Shown: piece by piece, positions 1 through 5,940 of the stretch
How the letters are laid out: each line of letters starts with the position of its first letter
How positions within the stretch are numbered: position 1 is the stretch's first letter
Program-made: the position numbers and the translations under genes
Notes under the pieces: generated by a model
Databases searched by the model: none
The model's input: only the letters and a program-made list of their open reading frames with translations
What the model was told of the DNA's origin: nothing
NCBI GenBank assembly: GCA_020058465.1
Contig: JAGVDZ010000168.1
Span: 1-9,318 of the forward strand
Reading direction: 5' to 3'
From: Parachlamydiales bacterium
GTDB taxonomy: Bacteria > Chlamydiota > Chlamydiia > Chlamydiales > SM23-39
Length of the DNA: 9,318 bases

Positions 1-94
1 CAAAAAGAGAGAATCGACTCCATTCCTGATCTACCCAACTAACTCCCGCTTGTACATGAGCCCGATAGATGCATAAGCCCGACAAGATTGTCAT
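1..94 (-). CDS. Possible 5' end of an unidentified gene, cut by the left edge
   Basis: Reading leftward from an ATG whose complement is at 92-94, the frame stays open for 31 codons to the window edge. The support is the signals in front of it: a GGAG ribosome binding site (complement at 101-104) six bases before the ATG, and a promoter-like pair at 119-147 that would give a leader of about 18 bases. The protein start (MTILSGLCIYRAHVQ...) contains several tryptophans and matches no family I recognise. It would be transcribed in the same direction as the E2 gene to its right, but apparently from its own promoter. Thirty-one codons is too short for composition to prove coding, so this rests on start signals alone. 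The alternative is a chance open frame in an intergenic region. Confidence 0.35.
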   Translation of the reverse strand, partial: MTILSGLCIYRAHVQAGVSWVDQEWSRFSLF

Positions 95-118
95 ACAACG
101 CTCCACAGAACGGGGGGA

Positions 119-147
119 ATTCTACTTGTACAAAAGAAATGACACAA
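119..147 (-). promoter_or_regulatory. Candidate sigma-70-type promoter facing left
   Basis: On the minus strand a TTGTGT -35 box (complement at 142-147) and a TAGAAT -10 box (complement at 119-124) are separated by exactly 17 bases. Transcription would start near 112, just ahead of the GGAG and ATG of the possible gene at 1-94. The -35 box matches consensus at four of six positions and the -10 box at five of six. It is a sequence match only. Confidence 0.35.
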
Positions 148-167
148 CAATAGAAGCTACTATGTAC

Positions 168-210
168 ACAAATGAATTCAAAAGTTGGGAATTTGACAAG
201 GAGGTAGCTT
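168..210 (+). repeat. 43-bp direct repeat, left copy (solo arm of the 1379-1521 element)
   Basis: This stretch matches 1379-1421 at 41 of 43 positions in the same orientation; the mismatches are 184 (G versus T) and 195 (G versus A). Bases 165-188 also match the reverse complement of 1498-1521 at 23 of 24 positions, so the same motif is present three times. This copy lies just past the 3' end of the E2 gene and has no palindromic partner beside it, so it looks like one arm of the foldback element found whole at 1379-1521. In one plus-strand frame both direct copies read TNEFK-x-WEF-x-KEVA, so a decayed coding fragment is an alternative. Confidence 0.75.
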
Positions 211-230
211 ACCTTGACTGTGCAAGTGGG

Positions 231-1352
231 CTAAGGAAGAGCAAGATCCTGCTCGAGATGCTTTTTGAAAAGCCCTAAAAAAGCAGAGGCATAAAGACCA
301 TCGACAATCCGGTGGTCAAACGTCAGCGTAACATACATGACCGACCGAATCACGATTTGATCCGACTTCATGACCTTGACCTGCTTTGTGATAGCGCCTA
401 ACGCCACGATGGCCCCTTCTGGGGCGCGAAGAATCGGAAGCCCTATTAAAGCCCCTTTCATCCCAAAATTGGTCAAGGTAATACTGCCTCCTCGTACCTC
501 GTCCCTCGTCAGAGTCTTCTTCCTTGCTTTATCAGCCAGTTGCTGAATTCGATGCGCTATGTCGGGTAAAAAAAGCTCATCACACTTGGTCAACACTGGG
601 ACCATCACCCCGTCATCTACCGCTACAGCAACACCAAGCCCTACATGCTTCTTAACTTGGATCCCTTTGTCTGTCCAGCTAGCATTGAGTTTCGGGTATG
701 GCTTTAATGCAAGACAAAGAGCTCTTGCAGCCAGAGCCGTCACTGTCAATTTGGCCTGATGCATCGCTTCAAAAGCCCCCCTTGTCTCTTGCATCCACAA
801 GACGACATCCGTCACATCAATTTCAGTGATGAGAGACGCATCCGGGATGTCCAGATGAGCTCGCACCATCGCCTCTGCAATCCCCTTTCGAACAGACGAC
901 ACCTCCACGATCTCTTCGCCTGCCAAAGCAGGCAATTGTGATAGAGTGCGCGATGCTAGATAGCATTCAATATCTTTTTTGGTCAGACGCCCCCCATGTC
1001 CTGTATGGGGAATCGTAGCAAGCTCAGAGGAAGAAAGATTCGATTCCTGGATCAGTCGCTGGACAGAAGGGGACAGCGGTGGCTCCGCAGGACCTTCCCT
1101 AGATAGGGTCACTCCAAGAGCCATTTCAGCCAAGGAAGCGCCCACCTCCACCTCTTGTCCCACCCTAACACACTGCCGATGTAAGGTACCCTCGTAAGGA
1201 GAGGGGATCTCACTGTTAATTTTATCAGTCGACACCTCTAAAAGAGGCTCGTCGAGAAGCACTTTTTCCCCCTCTTGCTTGAGCCACTTCACCACGGTCG
1301 CACTCAGAATACTTTCCCCAAGTTTAGGAAGAACAACTGTACGAATATCCAT
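231..1352 (-). CDS. Dihydrolipoyl acyltransferase, E2 of a 2-oxo acid dehydrogenase complex
   Basis: This 373-residue protein would be the core of a pyruvate-, 2-oxoglutarate- or branched-chain 2-oxo acid dehydrogenase complex in the cytoplasm, moving an acyl group from a lipoyl arm to coenzyme A. Domains in order: one lipoyl domain (residues 1-79) with the lipoylation site in STDKINSEIPSP (Lys44); a peripheral-subunit-binding domain (about 93-133, SPSVQRLIQESNL...GRLTKKDI); and the catalytic acyltransferase domain (about 150-373) with TLTNFGMKGA and the active-site DHRIVDG (His347, Asp351). It is short for the family because the linkers are short. The start chosen is the ATG at 1352, which puts the lipoyl domain at residue 1. 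The frame opens further to a TTG at 1382, but that codon lies inside the repeat element. No strong ribosome binding site is visible. No E1 or E3 gene is in the window, so the substrate cannot be decided. Confidence 0.93.
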   Translation of the reverse strand: MDIRTVVLPKLGESILSATVVKWLKQEGEKVLLDEPLLEVSTDKINSEIPSPYEGTLHRQCVRVGQEVEVGASLAEMALGVTLSREGPAEPPLSPSVQRLIQESNLSSSELATIPHTGHGGRLTKKDIECYLASRTLSQLPALAGEEIVEVSSVRKGIAEAMVRAHLDIPDASLITEIDVTDVVLWMQETRGAFEAMHQAKLTVTALAARALCLALKPYPKLNASWTDKGIQVKKHVGLGVAVAVDDGVMVPVLTKCDELFLPDIAHRIQQLADKARKKTLTRDEVRGGSITLTNFGMKGALIGLPILRAPEGAIVALGAITKQVKVMKSDQIVIRSVMYVTLTFDHRIVDGLYASAFLGLFKKHLEQDLALP

Positions 1353-1378
1353 CACAAACCAGTCGGGTTGACCATTCC

Positions 1379-1521
1379 ACAAATGAATTCAAAATTTGGG
1401 AATTTAACAAGGAGGTAGCTTGGAATTCATCTTTCTGAAGCAGCTAAACTTAAAAAGTTTAGCGATAAATTCCAAGCGTCGCCAACACTGTTAAAAACCA
1501 ACTTTTGAGTTCATTTGTGTA
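1379..1521. mobile_element. MITE-like foldback element, about 143 bp, imperfect palindrome
   Basis: The left end (from ACAAATGAATTCAAAATTTG) and the reverse complement of the right end (ACAAATGAACTCAAAAGTTG) are near-identical. The similarity continues inward with small indels (shared TTGG, TTAACA and GCTTGGAATT blocks), so each arm is about 50 bases. There is no transposase and no room for one; non-autonomous MITEs have this structure. It fills the divergent gap between the E2 and glycosyltransferase genes. A solo arm recurs at 168-210. I see no convincing target-site duplication. Read from the right, the arm stays open for 19 codons (TNELKSWFLTVLATLGIYR, then stop), so derivation from the end of a coding sequence is possible. 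Alternatives are a duplicated gene remnant or a structured regulatory RNA. Confidence 0.6.
1418..1477. other. Nested stem-loop at the centre of the palindromic element
   Basis: An outer 10-bp perfect stem pairs GCTTGGAATT (1418-1427) with AATTCCAAGC (1468-1477). Inside it an 8-bp perfect stem pairs GCTAAACT (1443-1450) with AGTTTAGC (1456-1463) across a five-base TAAAA loop. The unpaired inner segments are asymmetric (15 and 4 bases). There is no U-run on either strand, so it is not a classical intrinsic terminator. It is most simply the folded centre of the repeat element. Confidence 0.6.
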
Positions 1522-1586
1522 TACCATAAACTCGGTAGAGAAGCCTACGAGAAAAATGGTGGATGCAAACTCCTATTCTCTGAACA

Positions 1587-2600
1587 ATGGGGCCCATGTC
1601 CCTTCATTTCCCCTCAATCTACATCATCTTGCTCAATTGGAATGGCTATCAAGATACCATCGAATGTCTACGATCTCTGCAACAAGTCCACCATCGAGGC
1701 CGTTGTTCAATCCTAGTTGTCGATAACGGATCAGATAATGACTCAGTGCAACGCCTTCGGACCTTTGACCCTACCCTTGCGATCGAACAAAGTCCTCATA
1801 ATATAGGCTTTGCAGCAGGTAACAACCTCGGTATTCGTCATGCTCTTTACCGAAAGTTTGATTGGGTGTTTTTATTAAATAACGATACAGTTGTGAAGCC
1901 TGACTTATTGGATGCTCTAAGAGCGGCCATCCAACAACAACCCAAGGCCAGAGTATTGGGTGCAAAAATCTATCGCTATCACGATCCTCATCGGATCGAT
2001 CATCTAGGAGCCTTTTGGAATCCATCTATCGGAGAGTTTGAGTCGCCTGCTCAAGGGTGTCTGGACGATGGGGTGAATTTTGAGACGATGCAACCTGTCG
2101 ACACAGTCTGTGGAGCTGCTATCGCCATACACCGAGAGGTCTTTCTCACAATCGGCTTTTTAGAGCCTCGATTTTTCCTTTTTTGGGAGGAGACCGACTT
2201 CTGCTTCCGAGCCCGAAGAGCGGGCTTTCCTGTCTGGACCGCCCCCCAAGTCAGGGTATGGCACAAAGTCTCTTCTTCCTTTACAGGAGGCAAACCCCAC
2301 ATGCACTACTTCTGGTGGCGCTCACGTCTTCTTTGGATCGAGCGTAATCTTTCTTTCCAAGACAAAATGAAGCTCTACCAAAAAGTCATCTTCCGAGAGA
2401 TTTCCAAAACATTCCGTCACTTTCTTGTCCGCTCTTGTCTCCACCTGTTGGGAGACTTTGCCAAAAGAACAATCTCTGAGCAAAGTCGCACAAAAAGACG
2501 GCTCGACCAGGCAGGCGTGGTGGGGATTTTTCATCACTGGATCGGTCGTTACGGCAATGGGCCAAAGTGGCTCTTTACCAAAACGAGATCACTCCGATAA
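1587..2600 (+). CDS. Family 2 glycosyltransferase, rhamnosyltransferase-like
   Basis: This 337-residue protein has a GT-A fold glycosyltransferase domain of the family 2 type that includes WbbL-like rhamnosyltransferases. Visible motifs: the N-terminal strand IYIILLNWNG (11-20), the nucleotide-binding VVDNGSDNDS (44-53), NIGFAAGNNLG (72-82), the metal-site equivalent LLNNDT (96-101), the acceptor-side GAAIAIHREVF (176-186), WEETDFCFRARRAGF (200-214) with the probable catalytic acidic pair, and the late histidine in VWHKVSSS. The C-terminal 110 residues are basic and aromatic-rich, suggesting peripheral membrane contact. The likely role is adding a sugar to a cell-envelope glycan or lipid-linked precursor; donor and acceptor cannot be read from sequence. 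The start could be the ATG at 1587 or 1596; neither has a clear ribosome binding site, and an in-frame stop at 1581-1583 rules out earlier starts. It stands alone between the foldback element and the T3SS operon. Confidence 0.88.
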   Translation: MGPMSLHFPSIYIILLNWNGYQDTIECLRSLQQVHHRGRCSILVVDNGSDNDSVQRLRTFDPTLAIEQSPHNIGFAAGNNLGIRHALYRKFDWVFLLNNDTVVKPDLLDALRAAIQQQPKARVLGAKIYRYHDPHRIDHLGAFWNPSIGEFESPAQGCLDDGVNFETMQPVDTVCGAAIAIHREVFLTIGFLEPRFFLFWEETDFCFRARRAGFPVWTAPQVRVWHKVSSSFTGGKPHMHYFWWRSRLLWIERNLSFQDKMKLYQKVIFREISKTFRHFLVRSCLHLLGDFAKRTISEQSRTKRRLDQAGVVGIFHHWIGRYGNGPKWLFTKTRSLR

Positions 2601-2695
2601 GGATTGTGTTCTATCTGCTTCGGGGTAAAAATGAAGACTGTAGTGCTGTGGAGACTGTCTCAGCGGTGTTGACGAAAGAAGCCCTCTCCAAGGAC

Positions 2696-2739
2696 TTGGA
2701 CTTTGTTTTTTTTGTGACGTATACCATAATCATGGGGAG
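2696..2739 (+). promoter_or_regulatory. Candidate promoter and ribosome binding site of the T3SS operon
   Basis: A TTGGAC -35 box (2696-2701) and a TATACC -10 box (2720-2725) lie 18 bases apart, with a run of eight T in the spacer (2706-2713). A start near 2732 would give a leader of about 16 bases carrying a strong GGGGAG ribosome binding site (2734-2739), eight bases before the sctJ ATG. I see no terminator hairpin between the glycosyltransferase stop at 2600 and this site, so read-through from upstream is possible. The 11-mer spanning the -10 box (GTATACCATAA) also occurs at 1519-1529. Confidence 0.45.
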
Positions 2740-2747
2740 TCGATCAA

Positions 2748-3677
2748 ATGAGCCGGTTGTTTCAGGTTATGTGTTGTAAACGTTTTTTCCGATCTTTATG
2801 CCTCATCCTCCTTCTTCTCGGTACTACGGCGTGCGAACGGAATCACTTGGTTGTGACAGGGGTGAGCGAAAAGGAGGCAAATGAGATCATCGTCTACTTG
2901 GCTTCGAAAGAAATTGAAGCCTATAAGGTCGAGGCTGAAACCAGCGCAGTGGGATCGACCGAAACCAGCGCCCCTCGTTACAACATCCTTGTCGAAGGGG
3001 ACCGGGGTGTGGAGGCAATGTCCCTTTTAAATCAGGTGGGCCTTCCTCGCAAAATGGGGACAAACTTACTCGAGCTCTTTGCCAAGTCGGGACTGATGTC
3101 CACAGACCGAGAAGAAACAATCCGCTACCAAGCGGGGTTAGCCCAACAGCTGCAAAACACAATTCGAAAAATCGACGGGGTCATCGATGCCGATGTCCAG
3201 CTTTCCTTCCCACAGACCGATCCCAATGCCCCTCCTGGAACCCTCCAAGGGAAGACCACAGCTGCCGTCTATATCAAACATCAAGGCATTTTGGATGATC
3301 CCAATAGCCACCTAGAAATGAAAATCAAGCGCCTTTTGGCAGGTAGTGTCAGTGGACTGCAAATTCAAGATGTCGCAGTCATCTCCGATCGTGCCCGTCT
3401 CGGAGATACCCTTTGGGCTAAAAACTCTACCGATATGATTGGAAAAGAGGCCCTGCAACATACCTATGTCAGCATCTGGGGTGTCGTGATGACAAAGGCA
3501 TCTGCCCTCCGTTTTCGCCTTATTTTCTTTTTCTTTATCGTCCTTGTCTTACTAGCTCTAGGAGCTTTAGGTGCGGCCTTTTACCTTTTTTATCCACAAA
3601 TGAAACAGCGATGGTGGACAAAGACTCCCGAAGAAATACCTCCTCTCCCTTCTCGAAACGAGCCTGAGGAGCTATGA
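2748..3677 (+). CDS. sctJ: SctJ, T3SS inner-membrane ring lipoprotein (YscJ/CdsJ family)
   Basis: SctJ forms the periplasmic inner ring of the injectisome basal body with SctD. The 309-residue protein begins with a lipoprotein signal (basic KRFFR, hydrophobic stretch 17-24, then LGTTAC with Cys29 as the likely lipidated residue). The periplasmic ring-building domains follow (about 30-225). They include EANEIIVYLASKEIEAYK, MSLLNQVGLPRKMGTNLLEL (91-110), IRYQAGLAQQLQNTIRKIDGV (125-145) and AAVYIKHQGILDDPNS (172-187), which closely resemble chlamydial CdsJ as I recall it. A second membrane segment (about 256-282) and a short basic, proline-rich cytoplasmic tail end the protein. The ATG at 2748 is chosen because GGGGAG sits eight bases upstream; the internal ATG at 2769 would shorten the signal. 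It is the first gene of the operon, and its stop overlaps the next start (ATGA at 3674-3677). A small internal ETSA duplication (residues 64-75) lies in a variable loop. Confidence 0.95.
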   Translation: MSRLFQVMCCKRFFRSLCLILLLLGTTACERNHLVVTGVSEKEANEIIVYLASKEIEAYKVEAETSAVGSTETSAPRYNILVEGDRGVEAMSLLNQVGLPRKMGTNLLELFAKSGLMSTDREETIRYQAGLAQQLQNTIRKIDGVIDADVQLSFPQTDPNAPPGTLQGKTTAAVYIKHQGILDDPNSHLEMKIKRLLAGSVSGLQIQDVAVISDRARLGDTLWAKNSTDMIGKEALQHTYVSIWGVVMTKASALRFRLIFFFFIVLVLLALGALGAAFYLFYPQMKQRWWTKTPEEIPPLPSRNEPEEL

Positions 3678-4531
3678 GACCTCCTTTCTCCGATCGTGTC
3701 CTTGCTAGGTTGATCCACACCCTCCCCGAAGGAGAACGGGGGCCTTTGGTATCCCTACTGTCGTTACAGAGACAAGAGGTCCTCCAAACGCTCGGCTCTT
3801 TTTCGACATCGCCCCCCCCTCTGCCCCCTTTGTTCGATAGAATCCACTGGTCTTGGTTCAGCCCTATTCTCAAGACATATTCTCACCACGAACAAACCCT
3901 CTTCCTATCTATCATGCCCCCTTTTCTCCGGCCTAAGCTGGAACAGGAGCTTGGATTGACTGTCCCTTTGCATCTTACGCCATCTCATCAAGGTCGTTCG
4001 TTTCTTCTCAAGACATTATTACAAGCTTTGCTCAGTTCGCAGCCCAACCTCCTCCCCATCGACTACTTGCCTGAATCGACCCTGACGTCCCTTCTTGAAC
4101 TCACAAAAAAAGATCTGCTGTGGCTGATCGATGGACTCTCTCTTTACGACTTGGCCAAAGAGCTCCAACACGTCGTCGATCGAACGATCTTAAAACAGAT
4201 CGCCAAGTTCTTGACCCCCGATAAAAAACATCTCTTCACCCAGCTTTCGACACGGGGCGATCCACTTGTGCATCAGCCTCTTTACCTGAATCAATGGGAT
4301 GGGCAATCTGACTCTCTAAGGGCGCTCCTCCATCGCAGAGGACTCCAGAGACTTGCAATAGCCCTTGCTTCTGCGTATCCCGACCTTGTGTTTTACCTCA
4401 GCCACCGTCTCGATATCGGTCGTGGTACCACTCTTTTAAAACTCTCTGCCCAGCCCCAAGAATCCTCCTTGATCGACGCGATGGCACAGCAAATCCACAC
4501 CCTCCTACCCATGTTACCTAGGTCTATATGA
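3674..4531 (+). CDS. Unnamed T3SS operon protein in the SctK position, possibly FliG-like (CT560-type)
   Basis: This 285-residue protein is encoded between sctJ and sctL, the place taken by sctK in other injectisomes and by fliG (between fliF and fliH) in flagellar operons. It should correspond to the uncharacterised CT560 of C. trachomatis by gene order; I have not aligned it. It has no signal peptide or membrane segment and is predicted cytoplasmic and largely helical, with a proline-rich linker (SPPPLPP, 46-52). Residues 140-191 and 213-257 read like two helical repeats of the FliG C-terminal type: for example LLWLIDGLSLYDLAKELQ, and LRALLHRRGLQRLAIALASA followed by LSHRLDIGRG. That suggests a sorting-platform or C-ring-adaptor role below SctJ. 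This is inference from pattern and position. Both ends are ATGA overlaps (3674-3677, 4528-4531). A tract of eight C (3812-3819) encodes part of the proline stretch. Confidence 0.85.
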   Translation: MRPPFSDRVLARLIHTLPEGERGPLVSLLSLQRQEVLQTLGSFSTSPPPLPPLFDRIHWSWFSPILKTYSHHEQTLFLSIMPPFLRPKLEQELGLTVPLHLTPSHQGRSFLLKTLLQALLSSQPNLLPIDYLPESTLTSLLELTKKDLLWLIDGLSLYDLAKELQHVVDRTILKQIAKFLTPDKKHLFTQLSTRGDPLVHQPLYLNQWDGQSDSLRALLHRRGLQRLAIALASAYPDLVFYLSHRLDIGRGTTLLKLSAQPQESSLIDAMAQQIHTLLPMLPRSI

Positions 4532-5154
4532 AATGTTTGTCACTCCTCTACGACAAGAAAGTCCACCTTGCCCCCAACACCAAGATCGTCCCCGCCGAAG
4601 AATTTTCTAAACTCGTTGAAGCAGAGACTATCCTAACAACACTACGAAAAGATTTGGCTCAATTCAAACAAGAGCTATTCAAAGAAGCCGAGACAATTAA
4701 GGAACAGAAAGCCAAAGAAGGCTTTGAAGAAGGACTGGCCCGCTTCAATCAACATGTCTTGGCTATGGATCACTCTATCGAACAATTGAGACAAGAAATG
4801 CGGGAACATATTTTACCCTTAGCTCTTAAAGCGGCTCGCAAACTCGTCGGTGAAGAACTCAAGCTCCATCCAGATCGCATCGTCGATATCGTCTTGAACT
4901 CTCTTAAATCTGTCACTCAACACAAGAAGATCAAAATCTACGTCCACAAATCAGATCTCAATGAACTTGAAGCCCACCGCCCTCGCATCAAGGCTATCTT
5001 TGAACATCTGCAGCAACTGTCGATCCAAGAAAGAGACGATCTTGAGCCAGGGGGATGTATCATTGAGACCGAAGCTGGCATTATCAATGCCCAACTCGAA
5101 ACACAGTGGCGTGCTCTGGAAGCTGCATTCCAGTCCTTCAGGCCCCCATCATGA
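4528..5154 (+). CDS. sctL: SctL, T3SS ATPase regulator/stator (YscL/CdsL, FliH family)
   Basis: SctL is the cytoplasmic stator that binds and restrains the export ATPase SctN and links it to the sorting platform. This 208-residue protein has an N-terminal segment, MKCLSLLYDKKVHLAPNTKIVPAEEFSKL, that resembles chlamydial CdsL. It continues with a charged helical/coiled-coil region (about 30-92) containing a single FliH-like glycine spacing EGFEEG (64-69). The conserved C-terminal domain includes LPLALKAARKLVGEELKLHP (96-115), a V-ATPase-E-like region, and GGCIIETEAGIINAQLETQ (175-193), the most diagnostic family motif. It lacks the serine-rich tail that I recall in Chlamydia CdsL. It overlaps its neighbours at both ends by ATGA, pointing to translational coupling and matched stoichiometry. 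Confidence 0.95.
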   Translation: MKCLSLLYDKKVHLAPNTKIVPAEEFSKLVEAETILTTLRKDLAQFKQELFKEAETIKEQKAKEGFEEGLARFNQHVLAMDHSIEQLRQEMREHILPLALKAARKLVGEELKLHPDRIVDIVLNSLKSVTQHKKIKIYVHKSDLNELEAHRPRIKAIFEHLQQLSIQERDDLEPGGCIIETEAGIINAQLETQWRALEAAFQSFRPPS

Positions 5155-5936
5155 GAAAGCTCCTTCTCTTTCTTTGCTTGTTTGCCTGTCCCCTTTTCGC
5201 AGCTGAGACACCACTTCCCACCAATTCTCCTGCGGGGACAACACTGAGCTTTGATCAAGATGGGGAGACCAACCCAACTCTTGTGACGAAGCTGGCTGTG
5301 CTTGCCGCTTTATCTCTACTCCCCTTTGGAATCATGCTATTGACTTCATTCATGAAGATTGTCGTTGTCTTATCCCTCTTGAGAAATGCCCTCGGCGTCC
5401 AGCAGACTCCCCCTAACCAAGTCCTCAATGGCATTGCCCTTTTACTGACGATCTATGTCATGTTTCCAACGGGGGTCGCCATGTATGATGCCTCTAAGGA
5501 AGTCTTAGACCACGCCGGAACTGTCCCCATCCTCTCTCCCCAATCAGCCTATGTCGTCGTCGCCGTCGCCGACAAAGCTAAAGAGCCTTTGCGTCAGTTT
5601 TTAATCCGCAACACGACGGTGAAGCATCTCCAGAGTTTTTACAACCTCGCACATCGCCTATTTCCAGAAGCCTACCGATCTCGACTCCACCAAAACGACT
5701 TTTTAATCGTGATCCCCTCTTTCGTCACGAGCCAGTTGAAGACAGCTTTTGAAATCGGCGTTTTGATTTATTTGCCCTTTTTCGTCATCGATCTTGTCGT
5801 CTCCAACATCCTCCTTGCGATGGGGATGATGATGCTTTCTCCCTTGACTATTGCTCTACCGATTAAACTTCTTCTCCTTGTCATGGTCGACGGATGGACT
5901 GTCCTCGTGCAAGGTCTGGCAATCTCATTTAGGTAA
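5151..5936 (+). CDS. sctR: SctR, T3SS export gate protein (YscR/FliP family)
   Basis: SctR is the five-copy core of the export gate in the inner membrane, assembling with SctS and SctT. The 261-residue protein starts with a cleavable-looking signal (MRKLLLFLCLFACPLFAAET), as in FliP-type proteins. It then carries the family hallmark TSFMKIVVVLSLLRNALGVQQTPPNQVLNGIAL (65-96). A periplasmic domain follows (about 112-192) with FLIRNTTVKHL. The C-terminal membrane block VLIYLPFFVIDLVVSNILLAMGMMMLSPLTIALPIKLLLLVMVDGW (204-249) is also characteristic. The ATG at 5151 is chosen because it gives the signal peptide at once and overlaps the sctL stop as ATGA; the frame is open back to 5106, but that would add 15 residues inside sctL. 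Confidence 0.96.
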   Translation: MRKLLLFLCLFACPLFAAETPLPTNSPAGTTLSFDQDGETNPTLVTKLAVLAALSLLPFGIMLLTSFMKIVVVLSLLRNALGVQQTPPNQVLNGIALLLTIYVMFPTGVAMYDASKEVLDHAGTVPILSPQSAYVVVAVADKAKEPLRQFLIRNTTVKHLQSFYNLAHRLFPEAYRSRLHQNDFLIVIPSFVTSQLKTAFEIGVLIYLPFFVIDLVVSNILLAMGMMMLSPLTIALPIKLLLLVMVDGWTVLVQGLAISFR

Positions 5937-5940
5937 CACC

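Noticed and set aside
69..278. 69-codon plus-strand open frame at the left end
   Set aside because: It has no ribosome binding site, its last 48 bases are antisense to the E2 end, and it runs across the repeat arm and against the better-supported minus-strand start signals.
979..1197. Plus-strand open frame inside the E2 gene
   Set aside because: It is antisense to well-conserved E2 domains, with no start signals or recognisable protein.
1353..1382. TTG start that would extend the E2 protein by ten residues
   Set aside because: The extra codons run into the repeat element and the lipoyl domain begins naturally at the ATG at 1352.
1505..1726. Plus-strand frame across the repeat end and glycosyltransferase start
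   Set aside because: Out of frame with the recognisable glycosyltransferase motifs and it covers the repeat terminus; the protein looks random.
2650..2660. GAGACTGTCTC palindrome after the glycosyltransferase gene
   Set aside because: A one-base loop and five-base arms cannot form a useful hairpin, there is no T-run, and such 11-mers arise by chance.
2567..2779. 70-codon frame bridging the glycosyltransferase end and sctJ start
   Set aside because: It overlaps both genes out of frame, covers the sctJ promoter and shows no family features.
3535..3873. 112-codon minus-strand frame over the sctJ end
   Set aside because: It is antisense to the sctJ membrane segment and the next gene; its composition is that of a shadow frame.
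5106..5150. Earlier sctR start at 5106
   Set aside because: It would place 15 residues before a clear signal peptide, within sctL; the ATGA overlap at 5151 matches the rest of the operon.
4938..5258. 106-codon minus-strand frame over sctL/sctR
   Set aside because: It is antisense to the diagnostic SctL C-terminal motif and has no start signals.
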